A stretch of 64,000 bases of DNA from Saprospiraceae bacterium (GTDB lineage Bacteria > Bacteroidota > Bacteroidia > Chitinophagales > Saprospiraceae). The notes under the pieces were generated by a model. That model was not told where the DNA came from and ran no database searches. It was given only the letters and a program-made list of their open reading frames with translations. This document shows, in pieces, positions 31,403 through 41,994 of this stretch (positions within the stretch are counted from its first letter, which is position 1; each line of letters opens with the position of its first letter). The position numbers were made by a program, and so were the translations under genes. The stretch spans positions 1 through 64,000 of the forward strand of contig JABDMH010000082.1 of NCBI GenBank assembly GCA_013001595.1, given 5' to 3'.

Positions 31403-34381
31403 TCACTGACTTTTCCCAAGCTCAGTCAGGTACTTTAAAAGGTCGATTAATTCAGTCTCATTTAAGGCATCTGTTAAACCAGTTGGCATCATTGAAACCT
31501 TACTTGTCTCACGAGATCTAATTTCACTTTTTTGTATGGAAACTTCTGCTCCCGTAGAAGTTTTTATTGTAATCTTGTTCGTGTCTTCAAAAATTATTGG
31601 CCCCTGATAAAAATCTCCATTTCCTGTTGTAATTGCAGATGATTTATACCCCTCTTTTATCTTTTTACTCGGTTCTGTTAAGGATTCAACGATGTAATCT
31701 GCTGGCGCACTAGCACCTATACTACCCAAGTCAGGGCCGATATCACTTAAGCCTACTCCATTAAGTTTGTGGCATGAGATACAAGCAAGTGCAGGCCTCT
31801 GATATATTTCTTTTCCCTTTTCTGCGTCACCTTCTCTTAATTTAGCTATGAGTTCCTGCGTGCTTTGTCCATTATTCGGTGCGCCAGCATTGATTTCGAT
31901 TGCCCCAGCTTTGGCTAAAGCAGCTATTAATTCTTCCGCTCCTTCTCGCCCGGATATCTGTACATATCGAGTAGCATGCCTGGCGGTTCCGGCAGGAATC
32001 GTTTTTCCTTCCAACTCTTTGGTTAAAGCTCTAAAGGCACCTTCCTTTCTCACGATTCTCCTTATAAGGTATTCAATGGTTGCGTTATCAATTTCTTTGC
32101 TCAAGGTGTTGGCTATTGCTTCAATCCCTTTTTCCAAGTCAACTTGTACAAGTGAATTTACTGCCAGCTTAGTTGTATTGATTGAATGGTCTTCATTAAT
32201 AATTTGAACAAGGAAATCACGAATATTTGGTGTGCCGAACATGGCGAGGGATTCCGCAGCACTTTTTTTAATGGCATCGCTTGCATCCGGCTCTTTAAGA
32301 TTTTGTTTCAGTACATCGATAAATTCCTTGCTGTTCCAATGACCGACCAGAGCGCAAGCAGTTGCGTGGTCAACATTATTTGACGATGCGAAGAGATTTT
32401 GAAGCACCTTCGTTTTATTTTCATTGGGAAATACACCTCTATTCTTAACTGCAACTAGTAAGCCGTTTGCCGCTTCGGTTGTATATGGACTGCCTTCTGA
32501 ACTAGAAATGGCGGTAAGAAAATTCAGCTGCTCGACATTACCTAACAGACCAATAACCGGTAGGATGTCCGTATCTGGGTATTCGCTTTTCTTAAATAAA
32601 TCTATTAACGGCTGAGTTGCTCTGGGGTCTTCTGTATTCTTAAGGGCGAATATAAGTGCAGTATTTTCTGCTTGAGGTATCAAGTCTCCATTAAGTACAA
32701 AGGGGAGCCAATATTTGGATAACATTCGACAAGATTGACGTAATGCAAATGCGTAAGAATCATCCATATGATCATTGTAGGCCAGCAGTGCAACGTCGAA
32801 GGCCTTAACTGAAGTGAATTGGCTGAGCGCCGTAATCGCCTCGCGTCGCACACCAGGATCAGCATCCTGAACGGCTACTTTAAGTAGGTCAAGGGCATCA
32901 GGTACTTTTTCATTCCAATAGTAGAGCACCCTGGCAGCGGCTGATCGCGCACCTGCTGTTTTCGATTGTAATACAGATTTCAATAAGTCTACATCGATTA
33001 AATTAAGGGTCTGAACGGTCCACAGTGCTTCGAGTCGATGGTGATCGTAGTCGGGATGCTGGGTATCAAGCGAACTCAACCACTTGTCTAGAGCCGACAT
33101 CACCTGGCTGGCCTCTTTAGTCTTCAACGTTTGTTTGGCCATTAGCCTTACCCAGTTTTCATCAGCCTTCAGGAGCTCCAACAATTCAGGAATGCTCGAA
33201 TCCTTATAGTTGGGCTTTTGAAGCAGTGGCCTTCCTTTTACGGTAATCCTCCATATTCGACCATGCTGATGATCTCTACGTTCATCGCGAAAGTCAACTT
33301 CGCCGTGTTGTATAATAGGGCTATACCAATCTGCCACATAAAGGGCTCCATCAGGTCCCATTTTTACGTCTACGGGACGAAAAGATTTGTGTGTTGACTT
33401 TAAGAAGGTAGGCTCAAGTGTCGCTTCGTAAGAGCTCCCGTCTTCTTTCAATGAGTACCGGTCTGTGATATGTGCACGGAAATCGTTGGTAATGATGTTA
33501 CCCGTCCATGATGGTGGAAAATGTTTTCCGCTGATAATCTCAATACCACTGGCTTTGGGTCTGGTTGGTGTAAGTGTGGGTAAGGACTGTGATTCGCCAG
33601 GGGAAGCTCTAAAAACTGAGTTTGGAAAGCTGTGTCCAAAACCTGTACCTGCCCCATCAGATTCGAAAGACTGGCCCCAATAGCTGACTGCGTGCCCCCA
33701 GGGGTTCACATGTCCCTTTGTGAAGATTTCCAAACGTCGCGTGTCAACGTCATAAGTCCAAAGACCGCCCCCGTTGAGGTGACGAGGGCCATAGGCAGTT
33801 TCTACATGTGACGCAATGTAGAAACCTTGCAGCAAATACATTTTCCCTCCAGGCCCCCAACCAAGTCGGTGCAGGGTGTGGTGCGTATCTTCTGTCCCGA
33901 AACCTGTAAGTAAAACATCTGATTTATCGGCTTTTCCATCGCCATCTGTGTCCCTTAGGTGAATGAGCTTGTCACCGTTTGCAACATAGGCTCCACCCTC
34001 GTTGTCTGGAAGAACGCCACCAGGGATAATGAGCTTATCATAAAAAATGGAAGACTTATCAGCCACCCCATCCTTATCAGTATCTTCAAGTATTACTATG
34101 CGGTCGCTCGGTTCCTCATTTACGTTTAATTGAGGGTAGATATGGCTGCCACAAAGCCAGAGTCTACCATCAGAGTCAAAATTGATTTGCGTAGGTTTTT
34201 CTATCAACGGCGTTGCAGCATAGAGGTTGACTTCAAAGCCCTCAACGACAGAAAAGGAGGCCAGTTCCTTCTCGAGATCTGGTTTTGGGATGTCCTGTAG
34301 CGCATTTTGGGCTTGTAAGCTTTGCGTCAACAAACTGATGCAAATGAACAGCTGAAATGTTCTTTTAATATTTGTCATCAT
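31403..34381 (-). CDS. PVC-type heme-binding/HEAT-repeat protein with C-terminal cytochrome c
   Basis: ASFSVVEGFEVNLYAATPLIEKPTQINFDSDGRLWLC...; HEAT-like repeats; CISCHKLNGVGLSDIGPDLGSIGASAPADYIVESLTEPSKKIKEGYKS. Confidence 0.87.
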   Translation of the reverse strand: MMTNIKRTFQLFICISLLTQSLQAQNALQDIPKPDLEKELASFSVVEGFEVNLYAATPLIEKPTQINFDSDGRLWLCGSHIYPQLNVNEEPSDRIVILEDTDKDGVADKSSIFYDKLIIPGGVLPDNEGGAYVANGDKLIHLRDTDGDGKADKSDVLLTGFGTEDTHHTLHRLGWGPGGKMYLLQGFYIASHVETAYGPRHLNGGGLWTYDVDTRRLEIFTKGHVNPWGHAVSYWGQSFESDGAGTGFGHSFPNSVFRASPGESQSLPTLTPTRPKASGIEIISGKHFPPSWTGNIITNDFRAHITDRYSLKEDGSSYEATLEPTFLKSTHKSFRPVDVKMGPDGALYVADWYSPIIQHGEVDFRDERRDHQHGRIWRITVKGRPLLQKPNYKDSSIPELLELLKADENWVRLMAKQTLKTKEASQVMSALDKWLSSLDTQHPDYDHHRLEALWTVQTLNLIDVDLLKSVLQSKTAGARSAAARVLYYWNEKVPDALDLLKVAVQDADPGVRREAITALSQFTSVKAFDVALLAYNDHMDDSYAFALRQSCRMLSKYWLPFVLNGDLIPQAENTALIFALKNTEDPRATQPLIDLFKKSEYPDTDILPVIGLLGNVEQLNFLTAISSSEGSPYTTEAANGLLVAVKNRGVFPNENKTKVLQNLFASSNNVDHATACALVGHWNSKEFIDVLKQNLKEPDASDAIKKSAAESLAMFGTPNIRDFLVQIINEDHSINTTKLAVNSLVQVDLEKGIEAIANTLSKEIDNATIEYLIRRIVRKEGAFRALTKELEGKTIPAGTARHATRYVQISGREGAEELIAALAKAGAIEINAGAPNNGQSTQELIAKLREGDAEKGKEIYQRPALACISCHKLNGVGLSDIGPDLGSIGASAPADYIVESLTEPSKKIKEGYKSSAITTGNGDFYQGPIIFEDTNKITIKTSTGAEVSIQKSEIRSRETSKVSMMPTGLTDALNETELIDLLKYLTELGKSQ

Positions 34382-35298
34382 AATTGCTCTAATAATAACG
34401 TAATTGCAGCTTCCTGTTTTGCAATAAATGGCTCAATCTGGGCAGGTTCTTTCTGAGCAATCCGTTGTTCATCTTTGCGTTCTCCGTATACAAATGCATC
34501 ATTGCGTGGACGCCAACGGTGAAAAAAGAGGGTATTCTTTTTGATAATCGCATCTCGAATTTGATCGGCCCTTTCAGAATCAATTTTAACTACGGGTGCA
34601 GGCAATGTCAATGCTTGCGCAATCATCTCTCCTGCTTTGCGGTATCCGTCTACTGAAAGGTGTATGCCGTTTGTTGTGTATTTCGTCTCTTTGCTGAATG
34701 GGGTAAATAGATCAATGAAACTGTAATTTCCCTTCATCCCTACCTCTTTGGTAATTTCAGCATATTTCTTAAGTTCCCGATTTCGTGCTTCTATGTGTTT
34801 TGCAGGTATTCCAAAACCTTTTTCCATGGGTAGGACAGAAATAAGGATCAGTTCAGGGCAGTATTGACCGAGCATTTCCAAAAGGCGGTTTAATCCTTTT
34901 CTATAAGCATCTACGCCAGCTTCATTATCAAAGGATTCATTAAAACCGTAAGCGATCAAAATTTTATCAGGCTCAAGGTCACTGATCTGTTTGGTCAATA
35001 TCCCAAAGCCATTGGCAGGATCTCCAAATCGTCCCCCTCCACGTGCTCTTGTGCGTGCGTGTGCGTAGACATTGTCCCCGCTCCAGCCAATGTTGCGAAA
35101 AGTGATGTTTTTCTTAGGAAATCTAATGGATAATGACGTTTCAATTTCTCCGTTATCAAAGGCATTTTCAAAGAAAGCATTCCCCAGAAATACAACCGTT
35201 TCATTCTGCTTAAAGCCAAGTGACTCCTTAGAAGTACATGCTGTAAGGAGGGTGCCCAATATTAGTAAGAGAATTATAGGTGTGTGTTTTGATTTCAT
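34378..35298 (-). CDS. SGNH/GDSL-family lipoprotein hydrolase
   Basis: LLTACTSKE lipobox; ETVVFLGNAFFENAFDNGEIE...ITFRNIGWSGDNVYAHAR...LIAYGFNESFDNEAG; overlaps 31403..34381 by 4 nt. Confidence 0.78.
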   Translation of the reverse strand: MKSKHTPIILLLILGTLLTACTSKESLGFKQNETVVFLGNAFFENAFDNGEIETSLSIRFPKKNITFRNIGWSGDNVYAHARTRARGGGRFGDPANGFGILTKQISDLEPDKILIAYGFNESFDNEAGVDAYRKGLNRLLEMLGQYCPELILISVLPMEKGFGIPAKHIEARNRELKKYAEITKEVGMKGNYSFIDLFTPFSKETKYTTNGIHLSVDGYRKAGEMIAQALTLPAPVVKIDSERADQIRDAIIKKNTLFFHRWRPRNDAFVYGERKDEQRIAQKEPAQIEPFIAKQEAAITLLLEQL

Positions 35299-35421
35299 AT
35301 TTCGAATTCTAGTGCTTTACTGTTGTGCCATGTGATTAATAGTTCAGACTCATATTCCTTTTACTACTTGCTAGGCACCCTACCAAACTTTAATGTCGAC
35401 ATTTCACTTCTCTCTTCCCTA

Positions 35422-36831
35422 CTAAGGTCTATTTAAATGAAACGGGTATTTAACAATTTTACCAAAACCATTATTTCCAAATAAGGTGATGTTCTCTGGA
35501 ATATCAAATAGATTCTCATCTCTTAATGGCACTACATCCTTATGAACCAAATTCTGATTTCCAATGCTATCATAGGTTGCAGTTACAACTGTATAAATAT
35601 CTATTTCTGACGGGGTATTTTCTCGAGTGGGAAAAATATGAACCCACTTTATTTGATTAAAAGAACCACTAGCAATTGTCCAAGGCTTGTCATCGTCATT
35701 TACACGAGGTTTAGCACCCCAACTTCCCTCACCCACGTACATTGTGCCGTTCTCGTTGTCCCGTCTAAATCCCATATTCACTTCATTTAATGAGCTATCA
35801 GGCTTTATCGGAAAAGTGATTTTATGCATATGCGAATCACCATCGAATGACAGATCCAACCCATACTTATCGAATAACCAAACCCATTGATCGTATTGAT
35901 AATCATTTTCCCTTTTCCCAGCAGTATGCGGCCTGAATGGCTTGTGGTATCCGGCAATTTTAAAGGTACAATCTTCATGATCTCTCAAATCCTTCTCAAG
36001 CCATTGTTTTTGAGCCCCACCTGTTTCAATTTCCGTATTAAGTGAAATTAAATGAACCTGATTACCTCCCAATGTCAAAGAATAATAGTTTCTAGAGGAA
36101 TCGCTATCATGATACGGTGTATTGAAAATATAGCTTAGATTGCCTTTATCACCATTTTCATGGTTACCATGTACCGGAAAAATGGGTATCATGAGTCCAT
36201 CTGAGGTAGTAGTTAGACTATGCCAATCTGTAAGCCATTGCTGCCAATTTTTTGCATCAGTTCCCCTTCCACTTGTAAAATCCCCGTTAAACATGACAAA
36301 TAAAGGGCGCAATTTACTCACCATACCATTGCTGGCCCTTCCTGCCTCAAGTGGTAACCCTTCGCTTTTGGTGTCTCCACCAGTTATAAAAGTAAATGGA
36401 CTCGGTTTCGAAGGAGCTGTTTTAAACCAAAACCGATCACTTACACCAAAAGTATCCTTGACTACAAAGAAGTAGTTGGTTCCTGGTTGCAATCCCTCGA
36501 GATTGGCAAAATGCGTATTCATTTCGTACCTGTTGTTATTTGCTGATGGACTTACTTTCTGATTGTATTTCCAGTACTTTCTACCCTGGTCTTTTGTGTC
36601 GAAATATACTTCTACTTCAGAGTCTTGCAATTGATCCCAGGCAAGTGTTACTGAGTTTGTTGGATCTGAATTCCAGACCAATCGGTATTTGTCGGAGGCA
36701 GCTTCTTCTTCAGGGACTTGCTTGCAAGAAAAAACGACAACCAACATAAACAGCAGCAAAGTAATTGGGAATTCTCTTTCATTCATTCTATTATTGTTTA
36801 ATTTCTTCAGTGTTTCCATATCCTGCCTCAC
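35422..36831 (-). CDS. Purple-acid-phosphatase-like metallophosphoesterase with N-terminal FnIII-like domain
   Basis: NSVTLAWDQLQDSEVEVYFDT...FTFITGGDTKSEG...FVMFNGDFTSGRG...IFPVHGNHENGDKG...IAGYHKPFRPH...LSFDGDSHMHKITFPI. Confidence 0.85.
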   Translation of the reverse strand: MRQDMETLKKLNNNRMNEREFPITLLLFMLVVVFSCKQVPEEEAASDKYRLVWNSDPTNSVTLAWDQLQDSEVEVYFDTKDQGRKYWKYNQKVSPSANNNRYEMNTHFANLEGLQPGTNYFFVVKDTFGVSDRFWFKTAPSKPSPFTFITGGDTKSEGLPLEAGRASNGMVSKLRPLFVMFNGDFTSGRGTDAKNWQQWLTDWHSLTTTSDGLMIPIFPVHGNHENGDKGNLSYIFNTPYHDSDSSRNYYSLTLGGNQVHLISLNTEIETGGAQKQWLEKDLRDHEDCTFKIAGYHKPFRPHTAGKRENDYQYDQWVWLFDKYGLDLSFDGDSHMHKITFPIKPDSSLNEVNMGFRRDNENGTMYVGEGSWGAKPRVNDDDKPWTIASGSFNQIKWVHIFPTRENTPSEIDIYTVVTATYDSIGNQNLVHKDVVPLRDENLFDIPENITLFGNNGFGKIVKYPFHLNRP

Positions 36832-36920
36832 AATTTTCTATAGGTTGGAAAGAATAACTAATCAAATTAGGTCCATCAACCTAATGAACGAATATTCTAG
36901 CAGCGAATAGCTCTCTCGTA

Positions 36921-38234
36921 TCATTTTGAACTAGGGTTCCATTCCAGAATTGACACTTCCTGCGGTGGAACATTTTCCAAGGCCCCTCCATCTCCCTGAC
37001 CTACTTTCTGAAGGTACAGATGGAGTGCTTTAGTATTTTTCCATATTTCTGTGTCATAAGATGGTTCCCACATTCCTACTTCGAAATCAGTAAGGTCCTT
37101 ATATTGCCATTTCTTTTTTGAAAGATCTTCGCAGATGGCAACCGAGACTCTATCCTGTCTCTCTTTGTCCCTGAATAACATATACACCTTTTCCTTAGGA
37201 CCATCCGAATTAGCCAGAATCTGACATCTTGATATGGGTATCTTCTTTTCACCCCGCCCACTGAGTGTGAAAGGTGTTGTTCGATTGCCGATTTGTTGCC
37301 TTTGCCATTGGACGCCGTCGTGGTAAATCAACTGATATTGGGGAACATTTGTCCCCTGCTCTCTCCAGAAGGTGGCAATATAAGGACGTCCTTTTGAATC
37401 TGCACACATGGATGTCGTGTTTGCCAATTCGCTATTTTGAGGAATTCGTACCGCATATTCCGCATTGCTTTCTGTGATAGGAAGCTCATAAAGTTCACCA
37501 CTAGATTTTTGCCAGGTTATTCCTCCATCTGTTGATTTTGCATAGGCCATGTCATGATTCGTTGCTACATCTCCTGTTTCTCTCCATACCCATGAAATGT
37601 GGATGGTACCTTTTGTGTCTGTACACATCTGCCAATAAGCATTGCGCTCCCCTTCACCGTTGATGAAGGCATCCTGACGCTGCGTCCATCTCTGAGTTTT
37701 GAAATCATAATGATTCATCATAAGATTCCCTCGACCCGAAGCACCATCTCGGTAGAGAAAAAGCAAATTGCCATTGGACAATCGGTAGAACTCCGGGTAA
37801 GTCACTTTATTCTCTTTAATTCCTGTCATTTGCATTTTTTCCGTCAGTTCAAGTGAGCCAGGAACCTTACTACGACAATAACGCAATGGATGGTTGTGAT
37901 GGTCCCAGGACATATGCAAATAACCTGCACCATCTGCCATGATGCTGATAGAGTTGTGCGCATCAATCACTTTGCCTTTGTATTGGGTCTCATGTGTTTC
38001 CCAATTCGTCGAGCGGAGATTACGCTTGGCAAGTACGACTGATGAGTCCACATCATAATATGCAACATATTGCAAGTCATTATGTGACACCACGGCATTT
38101 CGTCTAAAAATGACCGCATTAACTGAGTTTTTCGCCCATCCCTTGCCAATGGAAACAATACGTAAGTCAGTAGATTCTTCCGAGCATCCTATTGATGCCG
38201 CCATAATTAGAAATAGTAAGTATGTTCGGAACAT
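36921..38234 (-). CDS. BNR_4-family seven-bladed propeller, possibly a polysaccharide lyase (PL24/25-like)
   Basis: Lipoprotein leader; SHNDLQYVAYYDVDSSVVLAKRN...IDAHNSISIMADGAGYLHMSWDHHNHPLRYCRS...GNLLFLYRDGASGRGNLMMNHYD. Confidence 0.72.
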   Translation of the reverse strand: MFRTYLLFLIMAASIGCSEESTDLRIVSIGKGWAKNSVNAVIFRRNAVVSHNDLQYVAYYDVDSSVVLAKRNLRSTNWETHETQYKGKVIDAHNSISIMADGAGYLHMSWDHHNHPLRYCRSKVPGSLELTEKMQMTGIKENKVTYPEFYRLSNGNLLFLYRDGASGRGNLMMNHYDFKTQRWTQRQDAFINGEGERNAYWQMCTDTKGTIHISWVWRETGDVATNHDMAYAKSTDGGITWQKSSGELYELPITESNAEYAVRIPQNSELANTTSMCADSKGRPYIATFWREQGTNVPQYQLIYHDGVQWQRQQIGNRTTPFTLSGRGEKKIPISRCQILANSDGPKEKVYMLFRDKERQDRVSVAICEDLSKKKWQYKDLTDFEVGMWEPSYDTEIWKNTKALHLYLQKVGQGDGGALENVPPQEVSILEWNPSSK

Positions 38235-38321
38235 TTATCTGTAATCAAACTCATTAAAATGAGTTGCCTATTTATCTGATTATTGCATCGTTCTCTTCAA
38301 ATCACTTTTTCAGTAATACCC

Positions 38322-39896
38322 TTACTCCTTCTCGATAGAAACATCTTTACAACCTTCAATACACGTAAGTCTATTAATCAGTTCTTTACCTGTTCTTATG
38401 TTTCTAAATGTTGCTTCTTTTACATTTCTCAACACCAAGGCTTTGTCTCCACCTTTGGCATCTAGTTCCACACCTTCAAACTTCAGGTTTTTAACATCAT
38501 CAAATACAAACCCTGAACGAAAATCCGGATCCTCGAGCGTAAATGAAACATTCTTCATTTTAAGTCCATCAACATGACGCACAAACATAGCCCAGGCAGG
38601 TAGCTCACCAAACATATGGAATTCAGGATAGGCACTTTCGTTCTCCGGTATATTGTCTAAAAAATAAATCGACTTGTATGCCAATCCATTATTAGAACGA
38701 CCTGGGTAGGTCACAGAAATATTCTCCAAAGTCACATTTTGGACATTATGTCCTGGAAGCCCGGCTATCGAAGCTGGGAAGGGGTTATGAAAAAATGGTA
38801 ACTCCGGCCCTCTTAAGTCATAAGCGGCATCTGGCCGGTCAAAAGGTATTTGTACTCTCATATTTTTAATGGACACATTTTTTAGAGATCCTACTTGGCC
38901 ATCTACGTTTCGATGGCCAAGACGGATAAAAAAAGCATTGCCAGTATTTACAGCTTCTATATTTTGCACTTTCACATCTTCCAATATACCTCCGTCAACA
39001 GACTCAAGTGCAATGGCAGATCTAAAGGTATCGTAAACCTTGATGTTCTCAACAGTTACGTTTCTAAATCCTCCCAGAGATGCTGTTCCAAACTTAATAG
39101 CACTGGCACTGGATCGCACTTTGCAATTTCCGATGTAGATGTTCTCGTTCAAGAAACCTGCCGAGTGAGACTTTAAGCAGATTCCATCGTCAGCGGTGTT
39201 GACATCACATCCGGTAATCCTAACATTCTTACTATCACTGACATCAATGCCATCATTATTCCAATATGCATCGCTATCGACAATGACATTTTCAATTATC
39301 AAGTCTTCACATCGTTCAAATGACAATACCCAATTCGCACCATTCCTGAAGGTGACACCTTCAATATTTACACCTCTGCAATGAGCCAATTGCATGAGCT
39401 TTGGTCGCTTATTAGGACGCATTCTTCTATAATTATATGACTGATCAACATCAATCCCCGAATGATGTAAACTATCTGCGTTCAAAGCTACCCTCCTGCC
39501 TCTACCATTGACTTCTCCTGACCCACTAATGGAAATATCCTGCTGGTTTTCTGCCAATATAAAAGCCATGCTATAGCCCAGTTTGAAATAATCCCTTGGA
39601 TCCAAACTGCCAAGAAGCATCGCCCCTTCTTCCAAATGAAGATCAAGATTGGACTTCAATACAATGCTACCGCTCACAAAAGTACCTTTAGGAATGAGTA
39701 CCTTTCCTCCACCATCTTTACTGGCTGCATCAATTGCTGCTTGAATATATTCAGTCTGTAGGGATTCGATATTGGATGTTGCTCCAAAATTTGTGATATC
39801 GTAAATCTTATTCTGAGCATGCACAGTAGAATACGTGACACAACACATTATAAGAATGAATAAAGCAAATTTCGATTTTAATATTTTAATTTTCAC
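38322..39896 (-). CDS. GH28 polygalacturonase-like (copy 1)
   Basis: YDITNFGATSNIESLQTEYIQAAIDAASKDGGGKVLIPKGTFVSGSIVLKSNLDLHLEEGAMLLGS...NNDGIDVSDSKNVRITGCDVNTADDGICLKS. Confidence 0.92.
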   Translation of the reverse strand: MKIKILKSKFALFILIMCCVTYSTVHAQNKIYDITNFGATSNIESLQTEYIQAAIDAASKDGGGKVLIPKGTFVSGSIVLKSNLDLHLEEGAMLLGSLDPRDYFKLGYSMAFILAENQQDISISGSGEVNGRGRRVALNADSLHHSGIDVDQSYNYRRMRPNKRPKLMQLAHCRGVNIEGVTFRNGANWVLSFERCEDLIIENVIVDSDAYWNNDGIDVSDSKNVRITGCDVNTADDGICLKSHSAGFLNENIYIGNCKVRSSASAIKFGTASLGGFRNVTVENIKVYDTFRSAIALESVDGGILEDVKVQNIEAVNTGNAFFIRLGHRNVDGQVGSLKNVSIKNMRVQIPFDRPDAAYDLRGPELPFFHNPFPASIAGLPGHNVQNVTLENISVTYPGRSNNGLAYKSIYFLDNIPENESAYPEFHMFGELPAWAMFVRHVDGLKMKNVSFTLEDPDFRSGFVFDDVKNLKFEGVELDAKGGDKALVLRNVKEATFRNIRTGKELINRLTCIEGCKDVSIEKE

Positions 39897-39919
39897 TATA
39901 GTAGTTTTTGCTCCTGATC

Positions 39920-41392
39920 TTAAAACTCTAAGGAAAGATCAGTAACATCCTTCAAGACAATCATCTTCTCCTTGTTGCAATTCTTACCAACCTGAACATT
40001 CTTTATAGAAAGTCCTTTCACATCATGAGCCATAAAAATAGGGCGAGGGTCTATCTCATTTGTGTCAATTGAGAAATTGCTTATTGAAATTCCATCTATG
40101 TGCCTGATAAATAATCCCGAAACAGGAAGATTATGCCAGTTTGTCGGTTGCGGGTATGCCTTTACTTTTTCTTCCACATCATCAAGAGTAGCTAGATACT
40201 CTCCTTCCTTCAATCCTCCTTGCTGCACAATATTGAAGTTGCTCAACTTTATATGCTCAATCTTGTAACCTGGAACTCCTGTTATAGAGCAAGCATAATT
40301 TGCACTTCCATAAGCGGTAATATTATTGATGGAAATATTACTCATTCTACCCATTGCTGGTTCAGGAGCGTCAACGCGGTGTTTTCTACCCCTACCCGCA
40401 AGTCTCACATAGACTGGGCATTTGGTACCTTCGATTGTTAGGTTATTGACAGAAATACCCTCCATAACGCCTCCATCAACTATTTCAAGTGAAAGGCCAG
40501 TAATGCCAATGGCATCCGGATTTCGATTTGGTGCTGGCTTATCAGGATGAAGGGAAGGTCTAATGATACAATTACTTATATTAATGTTTCGAAAACCCCC
40601 AGTCGATTCTGTTCCCATTTTAATGCCATTGCAAAAGCTGCTGGCTATGCAATTATTGATCACAATATCCTCGCAAGGAGCTGGACCCGTACTTTTTAAT
40701 ACGATGGCATCATCACCTGTGTCGAAAGTACTGTTGGTGAGTATTACCCTTCGACACCCGTCGATATCGATCCCGTCATTATTTCTATTGCTGTGATTAT
40801 AAACCCTTATATTGTCAACGGTGAGATCCTCGCAATCTAGATAGTGCTGGTTCCATGTTGCTGAACTTATCAATGTAATGCCAGATACACTAATTTTCTT
40901 GCAGCTAATTAGTAGAATGTTTCTAGGTCTGCCATCCCTATCGCCAGCTGGTGCGTCAGGTCGACCCGTATGATGTGAACCCTGCCCGTCTATGGCACCT
41001 GTACCTGAGATGGCGATATTTTCAGCACCCTCAGCGTATATGAGGGAGTACCAGCCGCCATCATCTTTTTGTGATCGGTATTTTGATTGCGGTTGACGAG
41101 GATAGTCGTCATAGTTGGTACTACCTAGCAATCGAGCACCTCGTGCCAGGTAGATTTCCACATTATTTTTAAGTACGATGGTTCCGGACATGAAATTCCC
41201 TGCCGGTATCAATACTCTACCCCCACCACCATCATGAGCAGCATCGACAGCCGTTTGGATTGGCATTGTACAAATGTCTTTGCTATTAGGTACAGCACCA
41301 TAATTCGTGATGTTATAGGTGGTTTCTTGTCCTAAACAATAATTAGAAAGCATGGAAAACCACACTATAATTGTCGATATTTTTAATTTCAT
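39920..41392 (-). CDS. GH28 polygalacturonase-like (copy 2)
   Basis: YNITNYGAVPNSKDICTMPIQTAVDAAHDGGGGRVLIPAGNFMSGTIVLKNNVEIYLARGARLLGS...NRNNDGIDIDGCRRVILTNSTFDTGDDAIVLKS. Confidence 0.92.
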   Translation of the reverse strand: MKLKISTIIVWFSMLSNYCLGQETTYNITNYGAVPNSKDICTMPIQTAVDAAHDGGGGRVLIPAGNFMSGTIVLKNNVEIYLARGARLLGSTNYDDYPRQPQSKYRSQKDDGGWYSLIYAEGAENIAISGTGAIDGQGSHHTGRPDAPAGDRDGRPRNILLISCKKISVSGITLISSATWNQHYLDCEDLTVDNIRVYNHSNRNNDGIDIDGCRRVILTNSTFDTGDDAIVLKSTGPAPCEDIVINNCIASSFCNGIKMGTESTGGFRNINISNCIIRPSLHPDKPAPNRNPDAIGITGLSLEIVDGGVMEGISVNNLTIEGTKCPVYVRLAGRGRKHRVDAPEPAMGRMSNISINNITAYGSANYACSITGVPGYKIEHIKLSNFNIVQQGGLKEGEYLATLDDVEEKVKAYPQPTNWHNLPVSGLFIRHIDGISISNFSIDTNEIDPRPIFMAHDVKGLSIKNVQVGKNCNKEKMIVLKDVTDLSLEF

Positions 41393-41420
41393 ATTCTAGA
41401 TTTCATTGCTTAGTTAATAT

Positions 41421-41656
41421 TTAACTTCGAGAAACTAAAGGCATGCCAAAATGAGATACCACTTGGAATGAGACTTCCCCTCCTCCATTCCCGCAGGCAG
41501 CATCTATCGCTGACTGCATCGAGTACTTGTTCACGATATGCTAGCTGGCCTTAGCTTCAAACTTAGTGATGTCATACAACTCGGATTGAGAGCTTAGTGT
41601 AAAACTCAGCCTAGAAGGGCCATGGTAAGCATCGATGAAATTATTATAATTTTCAT
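41421..41656 (-). pseudogene. GH28 N-terminal remnant (third copy)
   Basis: MKIIIISSMLTMALLG, +1 shift, LSFTLSSQSELYDITKFEAKAS*HIVNKYSMQSAIDAACGNGGGEVSFQVVSHFGMPLV*; matches the N-terminus of the two intact GH28 genes. Confidence 0.7.
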
Positions 41657-41688
41657 TATAAATGTCTCGGCATAAACAAATATCTAAT

Positions 41689-41729
41689 AAAAAAGTCCGA
41701 ACGGAAGTATTCCTTCGCTCCGACCTTTA
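41689..41729. terminator. Imperfect A/T-flanked hairpin between the GH28 cluster and the amidohydrolase
   Basis: aaaaaagtccgaacggaag-tatt-ccttcgctccgaccttt; about 13 of 17 pairs possible. Confidence 0.35.
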
Positions 41730-41994
41730 ACTAATTTTCACTTCTGAAAAAACTTCTGAAAGAACACGAAAACCGATGCTCTCGACCTAGTGTCCGGGAT
41801 TTTGTATAAGTTCATTAGGCGACAAATCGATTTCAGTTTAGGGTGTAGGCCTCAACAAATGCTTTTCAGCTAATTCGCTTGTGGCAGTCTATGTATTCAT
41901 TGCCTTTGCCCACTCAACGTTAAAAAATTTGTAGTTTAAGCTAGTTTTGAATATCCTGGCATGCTGAAAAAGATTTCAGTCGCCGATCCAAAAT

